This document shows positions 24,721-33,893 of a stretch of 34,875 nt of DNA, piece by piece (the stretch's first letter is position 1; each line of letters begins with the position of its first letter). A program made the translations under genes and the position numbers. The DNA is from Bacillota bacterium (GTDB lineage: Bacteria > Bacillota > Clostridia > Lachnospirales > Lachnospiraceae), in contig JAEWMT010000112.1 in assembly GCA_023393095.1 (NCBI GenBank), positions 1 to 34,875 of the forward strand. The letters run 5' to 3'. A model generated the notes under the pieces. That model worked only from the letters and a program-made list of their open reading frames with translations, did not search any database and was not told the DNA's origin.

Positions 24721-24864
24721 CCAATATGAAAATCATCTACACATATCTCTCTTGTTCAAGCTATTTATATGATTAATGATTAAAGTTTAGACTATGATGA
24801 TATTTCTGTACATCATTTGTTCCATTTATCCATAAGGCCGGACTGTAACAATGGATAATATCCG

Positions 24865-25737
24865 CTACGATTTATGGACATGCTCATGGGTAAACAGGTG
24901 ATCCATGCAATATTCATAATTACCATCACATTTGGAACAGAAGCGAAATTCTAATGCCTCATCATCCAGCTCTGTTCTTCCGCATACGGCACATTTATGC
25001 TTTGTAATTACATTCTTTCCCCGAAACTGCGTAACATTACCCTGATTTCTTGCTTCGTTCATCTGTCTTCGATAAGTGGCTTTACGTTTGAATTCGCTTG
25101 GCGAAATTCTGTTGTAATTTCTGGTCATTAAGAAGAAGATTAAGAAGTTCGCCAAGGATACCAATAGCGATATAATCATAAAGTAATTACCACTTCTAAT
25201 ATAGTCAAATATATTTATCAAATAAACTGCTCCCTGGAACCATGCCAGGTATTTTGCTTTAATCGGTATTATGAAATAGAACAAAAACTGCATATTTGGA
25301 TACATCGCAGCAAATGCAAAAAACAGAGTACCGCATACCATACTCAGACAAGATCCCCATAAATACTGACCCGTAATCAGGAACGTAATAAAGTATGCTA
25401 AAATATTAAATAGGATGCCTGAGAAGAAATAAAGATTTAAACGGAAGGCTCCCCATGCATTTTCAAGAGAATTACCAATAATGTAATAAAAATAAGTGGT
25501 AATCAGTAAGAATAAAACTCCATTCATCGAACTAATCGGAATGATAAATGTAATCAATCGCCATATTTGACCTCTTGCCACCATGTAAAAATCCAGGGCA
25601 AAATATTTATAATACAATAACGGCGGCATGAATACACCAATTGCCAAACCAATTACAAATAATATTACTACATATTTCATCAAGCCTGTAATTGCATACC
25701 GACCAAATTTTCTTTCCAGTTTATTTAAAAACTTCAT
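24865..25737 (-). CDS. Rhomboid-like membrane protein with zinc-binding tail, probably inactive
   Basis: A 290-residue protein with six or so membrane helices (about 20-205) and a soluble C-terminus. The rhomboid-fold marks are RGQIWRLITFIIP at 55-67 and the ENAWGAFRLNLYFFSGI helix. Active rhomboids have GxSG in the fourth helix and His in the sixth. Here the aligned positions read CLSM (130-133), which keeps a Ser (132) without the glycines, and SLAN with Asn197 where His is expected. It is therefore probably a pseudoprotease. The tail has Cys249, Cys252, Cys267, Cys270 and Cys277 and a His cluster (280, 284, 286, 288), arranged like a zinc ribbon or B-box. ATG 25737 follows AGGTG at six bases. 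It lies 28 bp after corA. Confidence 0.82.
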   Translation of the reverse strand: MKFLNKLERKFGRYAITGLMKYVVILFVIGLAIGVFMPPLLYYKYFALDFYMVARGQIWRLITFIIPISSMNGVLFLLITTYFYYIIGNSLENAWGAFRLNLYFFSGILFNILAYFITFLITGQYLWGSCLSMVCGTLFFAFAAMYPNMQFLFYFIIPIKAKYLAWFQGAVYLINIFDYIRSGNYFMIISLLVSLANFLIFFLMTRNYNRISPSEFKRKATYRRQMNEARNQGNVTQFRGKNVITKHKCAVCGRTELDDEALEFRFCSKCDGNYEYCMDHLFTHEHVHKS

Positions 25738-25765
25738 GTAAAACACCTGTACCTTTCAAGTAAAA

Positions 25766-26701
25766 CTAAAAGACTTTCTTCTTCCTGAAGATCAATACGA
25801 TTATGATGGCTATGATTAAGGCGGTACTTACTACTATATAAAATCCAATAGGACTGTGCATTCCAGGCACCAGATCAAAGTTCATACCATAAAAGCTTGC
25901 AATCATAGTCGGTATTGATAATACAATTGTAACCGCTGCAAGGAATTTCATAACAATATTCTGATTATTGGAAATAATCGATGCAAATGCATCCATTGTT
26001 CCGCTTAAAATACCACTATAGATATTAGCCATTTCAATCGCCTGTTTATTCTCGATAATCAGATCCTCCAGAAGATCTTCATCTTCAGGATAATGTTTAA
26101 TCGATTCTAGTTTTAACATCTTTTCAAATACAACTTCATTGGAACGGAGCGATGTAGTGTAATACACCAGGCTCTTTTCCAATTCCAATAATTCAATTAA
26201 TTCTCTATTTTGTGTTGACATATGAAGCTTACGTTCAATCTCTTCACTTTTTCTGTCAATACTTCTTAGATTCTGTAAATAAGTAGAAGCATTCCTGTAC
26301 AGAATCTGAAGAATAAAACGTGTCTTCTTAAAGGTATAAAAATCTCTGACACGTCCATCAGCAAAACATCTTAATACCGGTGTTTCCTCCAGGCATACCG
26401 TTATCAGCAAATCCTTTGCTACAATAATACCAAGAGGTATCGTAACATAACGGTCTTTCTCATTTCTTTTTTCCAGTGCAGGAATATCTACTAATATTAA
26501 GGTATAGTTATCCTCCACTTCAATTCTCGCACGCTCTTCTTCATCCAGAGGAGCTCTCAAATGATCTATCTCGATTCCTGTTTCTTCAGCAATTTCAAGA
26601 AGTTCTGTCGCAGAGGGATTTGTCATGGCGACCCAGCTTCCCTCAGTAATTCCGGTCATTCTTTGTAATGATCCATCAATTGTTTTAAAAATATCGATCA
26701 T
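25766..26701 (-). CDS. corA: CorA-family divalent metal ion transporter
   Basis: A pentameric inner-membrane channel for Mg2+ or related ions. At 311 residues it has the usual length: a large cytoplasmic N-terminal domain with a long stalk helix, then two C-terminal membrane helices. The selectivity motif is YGMN in SFYGMNFDLVPG, before the final helix, and the basic tail FRKKK follows. LPLD-type and EEERARIE acidic stretches in the N-domain are typical. The ATG at 26701 has AAGGAG five bases upstream; a longer frame from 26761 starts without one. It is 28 bp before the rhomboid-like gene, so the two are probably one operon. No M-box magnesium riboswitch was recognised upstream. Confidence 0.95.
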   Translation of the reverse strand: MIDIFKTIDGSLQRMTGITEGSWVAMTNPSATELLEIAEETGIEIDHLRAPLDEEERARIEVEDNYTLILVDIPALEKRNEKDRYVTIPLGIIVAKDLLITVCLEETPVLRCFADGRVRDFYTFKKTRFILQILYRNASTYLQNLRSIDRKSEEIERKLHMSTQNRELIELLELEKSLVYYTTSLRSNEVVFEKMLKLESIKHYPEDEDLLEDLIIENKQAIEMANIYSGILSGTMDAFASIISNNQNIVMKFLAAVTIVLSIPTMIASFYGMNFDLVPGMHSPIGFYIVVSTALIIAIIIVLIFRKKKVF

Positions 26702-27134
26702 AAATGCTCCTTTCCACTGCGTATGTACTCGTTGAGCACTTTTAGACAATGGAATAAACATTATGATCTATACATTAGATGTTACCAGGATAGATATAAT
26801 GCTACCATAGCCATTCGCAGTCCTTATTATTTTGTATTCTTCCCTATGTTTATGACTACTACCAGGGCCGGCTTCCATCCTTACCACATCCTTTTCTTCC
26901 ATTAATAATTATTGGAATATTTTTATCTTTTTATTACTCTAAAATATAAGATGAATTAGATACCCAATTCATCTTTCATGTAATTCAAACTTATTATATG
27001 TTCTAATCCTACCTTTGTCAAACAAAACAAATGAATATATTTCTAATAAAATTCTAAATTTTTATGATCAAAAAATCTCGAAAGCTTTCTTTATGCTCTA
27101 TACTGTGGCCTTGCCAGAAGATATAAATTCCGAT
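26702..27134. other. Gap upstream of corA: G/C-rich island and small hairpin, no firm gene
   Basis: 433 bases with no supported gene. On the minus strand at about 26768-26902 a less AT-rich island can be read as 44 codons from an ATG beginning MEEKDVVRMEAGPGSS, but no ribosome site precedes it. GATGAATT (26950-26957) and AATTCATC (26966-26973) form an 8-bp hairpin; on the minus strand TTATATTTTA follows, so it might end the LysM gene's transcript. The rest is AT-rich without visible structure. Confidence 0.4.
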
Positions 27135-27485
27135 TCATAACGTAATATCATCTTCTCCATCATCCAAAATAGGCACATTTAGGGTTGTTCCTTGCAGTAG
27201 ATAGATATCATCAAGATTGTTGAACTCCATCAGATCAGCAAGGTTTATGCTGTTTTCATCCAAAATTCTGCCCAAGGTATCTCCATCTTTAATTAAATAT
27301 GTTGTAAAATTTTTATATCGATTCTGCGGTACGCTTACCGGTATTACAATTGTATCACCTTCTATCAGATGATACACATTAACCAGTGGGTTTGCATCCA
27401 TAATTGCATTCAGGCATATATTGAAATGCCGGCTGATTCTATAAAGAGTATCACCTTTCTTAATCGTATAATTAATACAGTACAT
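27135..27485 (-). CDS. Twin-LysM protein without signal peptide
   Basis: A 116-residue protein made of two LysM peptidoglycan-binding repeats: about 3-50 (YTIKKGDTLYRISRHF, IMDANPLVN, GDTIVIP) and 62-108 (YLIKDGDTLGRILDEN, LMEFNNLDD, GTTLNVP), followed by an acidic tail DDGEDDITL. There is no export signal. Leaderless LysM proteins in spore formers are often made in the mother cell and join the forming spore coat or cortex; that role is a guess here. ATG 27485 has AAAGGAG seven bases upstream. The gene stands alone between the corA operon and the divergent activase gene, and a candidate promoter lies upstream. Confidence 0.88.
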   Translation of the reverse strand: MYCINYTIKKGDTLYRISRHFNICLNAIMDANPLVNVYHLIEGDTIVIPVSVPQNRYKNFTTYLIKDGDTLGRILDENSINLADLMEFNNLDDIYLLQGTTLNVPILDDGEDDITL

Positions 27486-27526
27486 AAGAACACTCCTTTT
27501 ACTAAAGCTTCACGGGGTTTTATTAT

Positions 27527-27555
27527 AATATATTCTATGGGAAGCTTTTTGTTAA
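27527..27555 (-). promoter_or_regulatory. Candidate promoter of the LysM gene
   Basis: On the minus strand TTAACA (27550-27555), a 17-base spacer and TATATT (27527-27532) lie about 45 bases before the LysM start. The spacing fits the housekeeping sigma factor, but a sporulation sigma could use other sites nearby. Confidence 0.45.
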
Positions 27556-27662
27556 GGCTCAAATGTAGAACTTTACTTGGGTGAAAGCTGATATGTAACC
27601 CCATTAAACATGATAGCTTCCTATATTTTTCTAATGAAATAAAGTTCTGAAAAATTATACTG

Positions 27663-27691
27663 TTGAACTTAAGTTTTATGTATCGTATAAT
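27663..27691 (+). promoter_or_regulatory. Promoter of the activase gene
   Basis: TTGAAC (27663-27668), a 17-base spacer and TATAAT (27686-27691) form a strong housekeeping promoter about 90 bases before the activase ATG. Confidence 0.82.
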
Positions 27692-27709
27692 ATAAAAAGC
27701 TGTTCTAGA

Positions 27710-27762
27710 ACCGACAAATAATACTTACGAGAACCGGAAAGTGTTATTTACAGTATGTCGGT
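27710..27762 (+). promoter_or_regulatory. Hairpin in the leader of the activase gene
   Basis: ACCGACA (27710-27716) pairs with TGTCGGT (27756-27762); inside, AATAATAC can pair with GTGTTATT with one wobble. The stem lies between the promoter and the ribosome site GGAGGA (27768-27773), within 6 bases of it. It may modulate translation or stabilise the message. It is not a riboswitch I recognise. Confidence 0.5.
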
Positions 27763-27782
27763 AAATTGGAGGATATATAATT

Positions 27783-30700
27783 ATGAAGAGTAAATTAGGT
27801 ATTGATATTGGATCAACTACGGTCAAGATTGTTATTATAAATGAAGTTGGAGAAATTCTATTTTCTGATTATGAGCGTCATTTTGCAAATATACAGGAAA
27901 CATTGGCAGGCTTAATGAAAAAAGCGATGGATGCTTTGGGTGATTGTTCGGTTTCGCCTGTAATTACCGGCTCCGGTGGATTAACGATCTCAAAACACTT
28001 GGATATTCCATTTATTCAGGAAGTTGTTGCCGTATCAACTTCTCTTCAGGATTATGCTCCTCAAACTGATGTAGCAATTGAGCTTGGCGGTGAAGATGCC
28101 AAGATTATATATTTTACCAACGGAATTGAACAACGTATGAATGGAATCTGCGCAGGCGGTACCGGTTCTTTCATAGACCAGATGGCAAGCTTATTAAAAA
28201 CGGATGCATCCGGTCTGAATGAATATGCTAAAAGCTATCAGGCAATCTATCCGATTGCTGCGAGATGTGGTGTATTTGCAAAATCCGATATCCAGCCGCT
28301 GATTAATGAAGGGGCAACAAAACCGGATCTTTCCGCTTCCATCTTCCAGGCAGTGGTTAACCAGACCATTAGCGGATTAGCCTGTGGCAAACCAATTCGA
28401 GGAAATGTAGCATTTCTTGGAGGTCCTCTTCACTTTTTAACCGAGCTTAAGAATGCATTTATACGTACTTTGAATCTTAGTGAGAATCAAGTAATCTCAC
28501 CGGAGCATTCCCATCTGTTTGCTGCGTTAGGTGCTGCTATGAATGCAAAACTTGAAGTTAGCAAGGAGCTTTCTGCTTTACACGAATTATTGTCCCAAGG
28601 AATTGTGATGGATTTTGAAGTAAATCGTATGAAACCGTTATTTACTGATGAAGAGGAATACGAAGAATTTAAGAAACGTCATTCCATACATACCGTGAAA
28701 AAGGGCGACCTAAAGGATTACGAAGGTAACTGCTATCTTGGAATTGATGCCGGTTCAACTACAACGAAGGTTGCTTTGGTTGGTGAGGACGGCTCCCTCC
28801 TCTATTCCTTCTATAGTAATAACAACGGCAGCCCATTAAAGACAGCCATACGCTCCATCAAGGAAATTTATGACCAGCTTCCCGATAATGCAAAAATTGT
28901 GCGTTCCTGCTCCACCGGCTACGGCGAAGCCCTAATTAAAGCTGCTCTAGTACTCGATGAGGGTGAAGTAGAAACTGTAGCACATTACCATGCTGCCGCG
29001 TTTTTTGAGCCTGATGTGGACTGTATCCTTGATATCGGTGGTCAGGATATGAAATGTATTAAAATAAGAAATAAAACCGTTGATAACGTTCTATTAAATG
29101 AAGCCTGCTCTTCTGGTTGCGGCTCCTTTATTGAAACCTTTGCAAAATCCTTAAATTACGAGGTTCAGGATTTCGCCAAGGTTGCCCTGTTTGCACAGAA
29201 TCCGATAGATCTTGGAACCCGCTGTACCGTATTTATGAATTCAAAGGTGAAGCAGGCACAAAAGGAAGGCGCAACCGTAGCCGATATTTCTGCGGGTCTT
29301 GCTTACTCGGTTATCAAAAATGCTTTATATAAAGTTATTAAGATTACAAATCCAAAAGATCTTGGCGAAAAAATGGTCGTTCAGGGTGGTACCTTCTATA
29401 ATGATGCCGTTCTTCGTAGCTTTGAGACAATCTCCGGCTGTGAAGCAGTTAGACCGGATATTGCCGGTATTATGGGAGCTTTCGGTGCTGCACTGATTGC
29501 AAGAGAGCATTATGATGGAGAAGAAAGTACGATGCTTACCATTGACCAGATTAACGAGTTAAAATTTGAAACCTCTTTGGCTCGCTGTAAGCGCTGTACC
29601 AATAGCTGCCTACTTACAATCAATAAGTTTACGGGAGGCAGACAGTATATTACAGGTAACCGTTGTGAAAGAGGAATTGGTAAAGAAAAAAATGCAGACA
29701 ATATTCCTAACTTATTTGAATATAAATTAAAGAGATATTTTGATTATCCCGATTTACCGGCAGCTCAGGCAAGGCGCGGTGTGGTTGGAATTCCTAGAGT
29801 TCTCAACATGTATGAGAATTATCCTTTCTGGCATACCTTCTTTACTGAATTAGGTTACAGCATCGTACTGTCACCCACCTCCAGCCGTAATATTTACGAG
29901 CTTGGTATTGAATCCATTCCAAGTGAATCGGAATGTTATCCGGCAAAACTTGCTCACGGACATATCAAATGGTTAATCGATCAGGGTATTAAATACATAT
30001 TTTATCCTAGTATTCCGTATGAGCGTAAAGAAATCGATGGAGCAAACAATCATTATAACTGTCCAATTGTAACCTCCTATCCAGAGAATATTAAAAATAA
30101 TGTGGAGGAACTGAAAGATCCTTCCATCAATTTTGAAAATCCCTTCCTTTCTTTTGAAAATGAAGAAATCCTTTGCAACCGCCTAGTGGAACTGTTTACA
30201 GCAAAGTCTGGAATTACTGCTTCAGAGGTTAAAAAGGCAGTATCCGTAGCTTGGACCGAGCTTTCCACCGCCCGCAACGACATGTGTCTGAAGGGTGAAG
30301 AGACGATCTCCTATCTGCGTGCATCAGGACGTAAAGGAATCGTACTTGCCGGTCGTCCGTATCATATTGATCCGGAGATTAATCACGGAATTCCGGAATT
30401 GATCAACTCCTATGGCGTAGCGGTATTAACTGAAGATTCTGTATCGCATCTTGGTCAAATTGACCGCCCAACCATTGTTGTGGATCAGTGGATGTATCAT
30501 TCAAGATTATATGCTGCGGCTTCCTATGTCCGTACTCAGCCTAATTTGGAATTAATTCAATTGAATTCCTTCGGCTGTGGTCTTGATGCTGTTACCACGG
30601 ACCAAGTAAATGACATTCTAACGAAGTCCGGTAAAATCTATACCGTTTTGAAAATTGATGAAGTAAATAACCTTGGAGCTGCAAGAATTCGTATTCGCTC

Positions 30701-32006
30701 CCTATTATCTGCTGTACGTGAACGTGAAGTTAAGCATATTGATCTGAAGCCTACCTTCTCCGGACACCACAGGGTTATTTTCACCGAAGAAATGCGTAAG
30801 ACTTATACCATTCTTGCTCCGCAGATGTCACCGATTCATTTTGATCTTCTTGAGCCAGCACTCAGAGCTGGCGGTTATAATGTCGTTGTTCTTCCAAATG
30901 ATAACCGAACTGCAGTGGATGTCGGACTGCAGTATGTTAATAATGATGCCTGCTACCCTTCCCTAATGGTTGTCGGTCAGATTATGGATGCATTATTATC
31001 AGGAAAATATGATTTAAATAAAGTAGCTGTTATGATTACACAGACCGGCGGCGGCTGCCGTGCAACTAATTACATCGGTTTCATTCGAAGAGCGCTGGAA
31101 AAGGCAGGTATGCAGCAAATCCCTGTAGTATCCTTAAGTACTGCTGGGCTTGAGAAAAACCCGGGTCTTAAGATTACACCAAAGCTTTTAATTAGTGCGA
31201 TGCAGTCATTAGTATACGGTGATGTATTCATGAGAGTACTTTACCGTACCAGACCATATGAATTAGAACCCGGATCTGCAAATGCTCTTCATGCAAAATG
31301 GCGTGATATCTGTATCCAGAGCTTAAGTAAGGGAAAATGGGGAGAATATAAGAAAAATATCCGTGGAATCATAAATGATTTTGATCATCTTCCCCTGAAA
31401 GAAGATCTTCGTAAACCTAGGGTCGGAGTTGTAGGAGAAATTCTTGTAAAATTCCTTCCCTCTGCCAATAATTATCTTGTTGAACTGCTTGAATCTGAAG
31501 GTGCAGAAGCAGTTGTTCCCGACTTAATGGACTTCTTCATGTACAGTGCATATAATAGTAATTTCAAAGCAAGATACCTTGGCAAGAAGAAATCCAGTGC
31601 GAGAATCAGTAACATTTCAATTTGGGCTCTGGAACAGTTACGTAAAACTGCAAGAACAGAGTTTGAAAAGAGTAAGCGCTTCACTCCTCCGGTTCCGATT
31701 CAGAAGCTCGCTGAATATGCCGAGCCCGTCGTATCCACCGGTAACCAGACTGGTGAAGGTTGGTTTTTAACCGGTGAGATGTTGGAATTAATACATTCCG
31801 GTGTTAAGAATATTGTATGTACACAGCCCTTTGCCTGCCTGCCGAATCATATCGTAGGGAAAGGTGTAATAAAGGAATTAAGAAGACAACATCCCGAAGC
31901 TAACATCGTGGCAATCGATTATGATCCCGGTGCCAGCGAGGTTAATCAGCTGAACCGAATTAAACTAATGCTATCTACTGCTGTGAAGAATATGAACAAA
32001 AATTAA
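27783..32006 (+). CDS. Giant fused 2-hydroxyacyl-CoA dehydratase activase-like protein
   Basis: A 1407-residue cytoplasmic protein of the BadF/BcrA/HgdC ATPase family fused to HgdB-like parts. Two actin-fold ATPase domains are visible: about 4-260 (LGIDIGSTTVK, GGEDAK at 102-107, AGGTGSF) and about 318-575 (LGIDAGSTTTK, GGQDMK at 419-424, SSGCGSF). Candidate iron-sulfur ligands are Cys123 and Cys162 in the first, Cys442, Cys446 and Cys481 in the second. A Cys cluster (602, 605, 609, 628) follows, then a DUF2229-type region (about 665-880) and an HgdB-like C-terminal region (about 1000-1400; TQTGGGCRATNYIGFIRRA, CTQPFACLPNHIVGKG). Such proteins couple ATP to low-potential electron transfer; the large fused types have no confirmed substrate. 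GGAGGA precedes the ATG by nine bases. It is monocistronic or read into the CPBP gene. Confidence 0.93.
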   Translation: MKSKLGIDIGSTTVKIVIINEVGEILFSDYERHFANIQETLAGLMKKAMDALGDCSVSPVITGSGGLTISKHLDIPFIQEVVAVSTSLQDYAPQTDVAIELGGEDAKIIYFTNGIEQRMNGICAGGTGSFIDQMASLLKTDASGLNEYAKSYQAIYPIAARCGVFAKSDIQPLINEGATKPDLSASIFQAVVNQTISGLACGKPIRGNVAFLGGPLHFLTELKNAFIRTLNLSENQVISPEHSHLFAALGAAMNAKLEVSKELSALHELLSQGIVMDFEVNRMKPLFTDEEEYEEFKKRHSIHTVKKGDLKDYEGNCYLGIDAGSTTTKVALVGEDGSLLYSFYSNNNGSPLKTAIRSIKEIYDQLPDNAKIVRSCSTGYGEALIKAALVLDEGEVETVAHYHAAAFFEPDVDCILDIGGQDMKCIKIRNKTVDNVLLNEACSSGCGSFIETFAKSLNYEVQDFAKVALFAQNPIDLGTRCTVFMNSKVKQAQKEGATVADISAGLAYSVIKNALYKVIKITNPKDLGEKMVVQGGTFYNDAVLRSFETISGCEAVRPDIAGIMGAFGAALIAREHYDGEESTMLTIDQINELKFETSLARCKRCTNSCLLTINKFTGGRQYITGNRCERGIGKEKNADNIPNLFEYKLKRYFDYPDLPAAQARRGVVGIPRVLNMYENYPFWHTFFTELGYSIVLSPTSSRNIYELGIESIPSESECYPAKLAHGHIKWLIDQGIKYIFYPSIPYERKEIDGANNHYNCPIVTSYPENIKNNVEELKDPSINFENPFLSFENEEILCNRLVELFTAKSGITASEVKKAVSVAWTELSTARNDMCLKGEETISYLRASGRKGIVLAGRPYHIDPEINHGIPELINSYGVAVLTEDSVSHLGQIDRPTIVVDQWMYHSRLYAAASYVRTQPNLELIQLNSFGCGLDAVTTDQVNDILTKSGKIYTVLKIDEVNNLGAARIRIRSLLSAVREREVKHIDLKPTFSGHHRVIFTEEMRKTYTILAPQMSPIHFDLLEPALRAGGYNVVVLPNDNRTAVDVGLQYVNNDACYPSLMVVGQIMDALLSGKYDLNKVAVMITQTGGGCRATNYIGFIRRALEKAGMQQIPVVSLSTAGLEKNPGLKITPKLLISAMQSLVYGDVFMRVLYRTRPYELEPGSANALHAKWRDICIQSLSKGKWGEYKKNIRGIINDFDHLPLKEDLRKPRVGVVGEILVKFLPSANNYLVELLESEGAEAVVPDLMDFFMYSAYNSNFKARYLGKKKSSARISNISIWALEQLRKTARTEFEKSKRFTPPVPIQKLAEYAEPVVSTGNQTGEGWFLTGEMLELIHSGVKNIVCTQPFACLPNHIVGKGVIKELRRQHPEANIVAIDYDPGASEVNQLNRIKLMLSTAVKNMNKN

Positions 32007-32117
32007 TTAATACGGTAATTGCAAATCTTATCGACCATATATATTTGTAATTAATAAATTTCAATCATGATATGCTTTTGCAATTATCTATCATAAGCTT
32101 AATAAGGGGGATTTTGC

Positions 32118-33086
32118 ATGTTTAAGAACAGAGAGGGGAAAGTACGTTCCGGCTGGAAAATTGCCGGAATGATGGTAACAAGCTACCTATTGACTATAAT
32201 AATCGGTATTATAATAGGAATAGCTGTTGGCATATACTATTTATTACAAATGAAGGGTAGTAAAATAGATATGACACAGTTCCAAAATGAGATCCGCTCT
32301 ATCACCGAAGGAAATAACACATTCAAATATGTTTCGCTACTAATCCAGGAAATAACATTTATTCTTATTCCTGTTGTTGCATGGAAATATATCATTAAGA
32401 GACCGTTATCCAATATGGGATTAACCAGCTTTAAAAAAGGTACAAAAGAACTTATTATCGGGTTATTCTTTGGTATTGTATCCATATCCATGGTATTTAT
32501 ATTACTGGTCTTAACAAGTTCTGCCAAAGTTACAGCCTGGGCTCCTCATTTTACATGGGATCAATTAGTCTATGTATTGATCTATATATCAGTCGGTTTT
32601 GCAGAAGAAATCTTCACTCGTGGTTACATTATGTCTGCTCTGCGACAGACAAGAAATGTCTACGTTGCAGTACTTGGTTCCGCAATCATTTTTGCTTTAA
32701 TGCATAGTGGTAACTCTGGAATCAGTTTAATTGCTTATCTTAACCTTACCCTTGTAGGTATCTTATTTGCCTTTATGTATCTTAAGTCGGGTAATTTATG
32801 GATGTGTATCGGCTTTCATATTACCTGGAACTACTTCCAGGGATGCGTATATGGCTTTGAAGTAAGTGGCAATACTTCGAACGGTATCATAACTACTCAA
32901 AATACCGGTAATGCATTGCTAAACGGCGGTGCCTTCGGTCCTGAGGGTGGTTTATTTGTAACTATCATTTTATTATTTGGATTTTTGTTTGTCAGTTATT
33001 ATTATAAGAATAGCACGTTTGATTTTATTGCAAGCGAGCCTGATGGTATTGATAAGTCGCAGCTGCATAGAAATGTTACGATGTAA
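32118..33086 (+). CDS. CPBP-family intramembrane metalloprotease
   Basis: A 322-residue membrane protein of the CPBP (CAAX protease and bacteriocin-processing, ABI) family, with about eight helices. Active-site motifs are Glu163-Glu164 and Arg168 (AEEIFTRG), His196 (FALMHSG) and His234/Asn238 (GFHITWN). All glutamate/histidine residues expected for activity are present. In bacteria these proteins process peptides or give immunity to self-made bacteriocins; no bacteriocin gene is visible here. GGGGG at about seven bases precedes the ATG. It lies 111 bp after the activase on the same strand and is followed by a strong terminator. The link to the activase may be chance. Confidence 0.93.
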   Translation: MFKNREGKVRSGWKIAGMMVTSYLLTIIIGIIIGIAVGIYYLLQMKGSKIDMTQFQNEIRSITEGNNTFKYVSLLIQEITFILIPVVAWKYIIKRPLSNMGLTSFKKGTKELIIGLFFGIVSISMVFILLVLTSSAKVTAWAPHFTWDQLVYVLIYISVGFAEEIFTRGYIMSALRQTRNVYVAVLGSAIIFALMHSGNSGISLIAYLNLTLVGILFAFMYLKSGNLWMCIGFHITWNYFQGCVYGFEVSGNTSNGIITTQNTGNALLNGGAFGPEGGLFVTIILLFGFLFVSYYYKNSTFDFIASEPDGIDKSQLHRNVTM

Positions 33087-33135
33087 ATAAATGAAAAATA
33101 GTAGAAACGATATATAAGAATTAAATAATTTTATT

Positions 33136-33183
33136 GTCCGGATAGATATCTGCTAAAAGTAGGATCTGATCCGGACATTTTTA
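33136..33183 (+). terminator. Intrinsic terminator after the CPBP gene
   Basis: GTCCGGAT (33136-33143) pairs perfectly with ATCCGGAC (33169-33176), with a further AGAT/ATCT pairing inside, and is followed by ATTTTTAT. It lies 50 bp after the stop. Confidence 0.9.
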
Positions 33184-33302
33184 TACCCTCTGTATATGTA
33201 CTAGTTATATGAAAATTAGTAGTAGTATTAATGACTCTCTTTCATAAGATGCTGTGTCAATTAAACTCCACTACTTTGAATTGCAGTATTACCTGTATAG
33301 CA

Positions 33303-33333
33303 TGAAACAAAAGCCGCTTTCAGTAAAGAAAGC
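33303..33333 (-). terminator. Weak terminator candidate after the flavodoxin gene
   Basis: On the minus strand GCTTTC (33328-33333) pairs with GAAAGC (33316-33321) around a 6-base loop, followed by GGCTTTTGTTT. It is about 40 bp after the flavodoxin stop. The stem is short and the T-run broken. I see nothing else in 33184-33374. Confidence 0.35.
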
Positions 33334-33374
33334 ATCGTATCTAGTAAATATTGTCACTCATAACTGCTATTATA

Positions 33375-33893
33375 TTATAGAATCCCCCTTACATAATCAA
33401 CGAGCGCCTTAATATATGTTTGATCAGAACGGTCGGTGGAGGAAGAAAGAGCCTTCATCATATTTGTCTCGTCCTCGGTTTTATTCTTTTTCTTGCCCAA
33501 TGACTTACACATCATTTTTAGCATGCTTTTTGAAAAGAAGCCCATGGTTTCATAATTTATACCGCTCTCAAAATAATAAAAAGGAATATCCTTCTGTTCT
33601 GAACCTGAAAGATTATCATTCTTGATTTTATCAATTGCTTTTGTATCTGTCATTCCTGTCATTCCAGTAGCATAAACAATAAGCTTCTTAGACCTGATTG
33701 CAGCGTTTTCTTTGATTTTGTCAAAACCGGCAATTTTTCCAGCCATAAGCCAACCGCCATAGATGATAACATCACAATCTGAGTAATCAGCCTGCTTCAT
33801 AGGCATTGCTTTGCACCCTAACTCCCCTGCTATCCACTCTCCGTATTTTCTGGTAAATCCGGTCTTGCTATTATATACTACGATACTCTTCAT
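33375..33893 (-). CDS. Flavodoxin-domain protein
   Basis: A 172-residue FMN-binding redox protein of the flavodoxin-like (HemG/Flavodoxin_5-type) family. The FMN phosphate-binding loop is NSKTGFTRKYGEWIA near the N-terminus (VVYNSKTGFT), followed by DCDVIIYGGWLMAG and LIVYATGMTGM, the usual flavin-contacting loops. The second half is helical and basic and less conserved (KSMLKMMCKSLGKKKN). The start overlaps the MarR stop by four bases, so it is the second gene of a regulator-flavoprotein operon. Such MarR-flavodoxin pairs often answer oxidative or electrophile stress, which is plausible for an anaerobe, but this is inferred. Confidence 0.9.
   Translation of the reverse strand: MKSIVVYNSKTGFTRKYGEWIAGELGCKAMPMKQADYSDCDVIIYGGWLMAGKIAGFDKIKENAAIRSKKLIVYATGMTGMTDTKAIDKIKNDNLSGSEQKDIPFYYFESGINYETMGFFSKSMLKMMCKSLGKKKNKTEDETNMMKALSSSTDRSDQTYIKALVDYVRGIL

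Noticed and set aside
26768..26940. M-box magnesium riboswitch for corA
   Set aside because: I could not find the conserved M-box core sequences; the island has a different composition.
32118..33086. Bacteriocin immunity locus around the CPBP protease
   Set aside because: No precursor peptide with a double-Gly leader, exporter or modification enzyme lies nearby.
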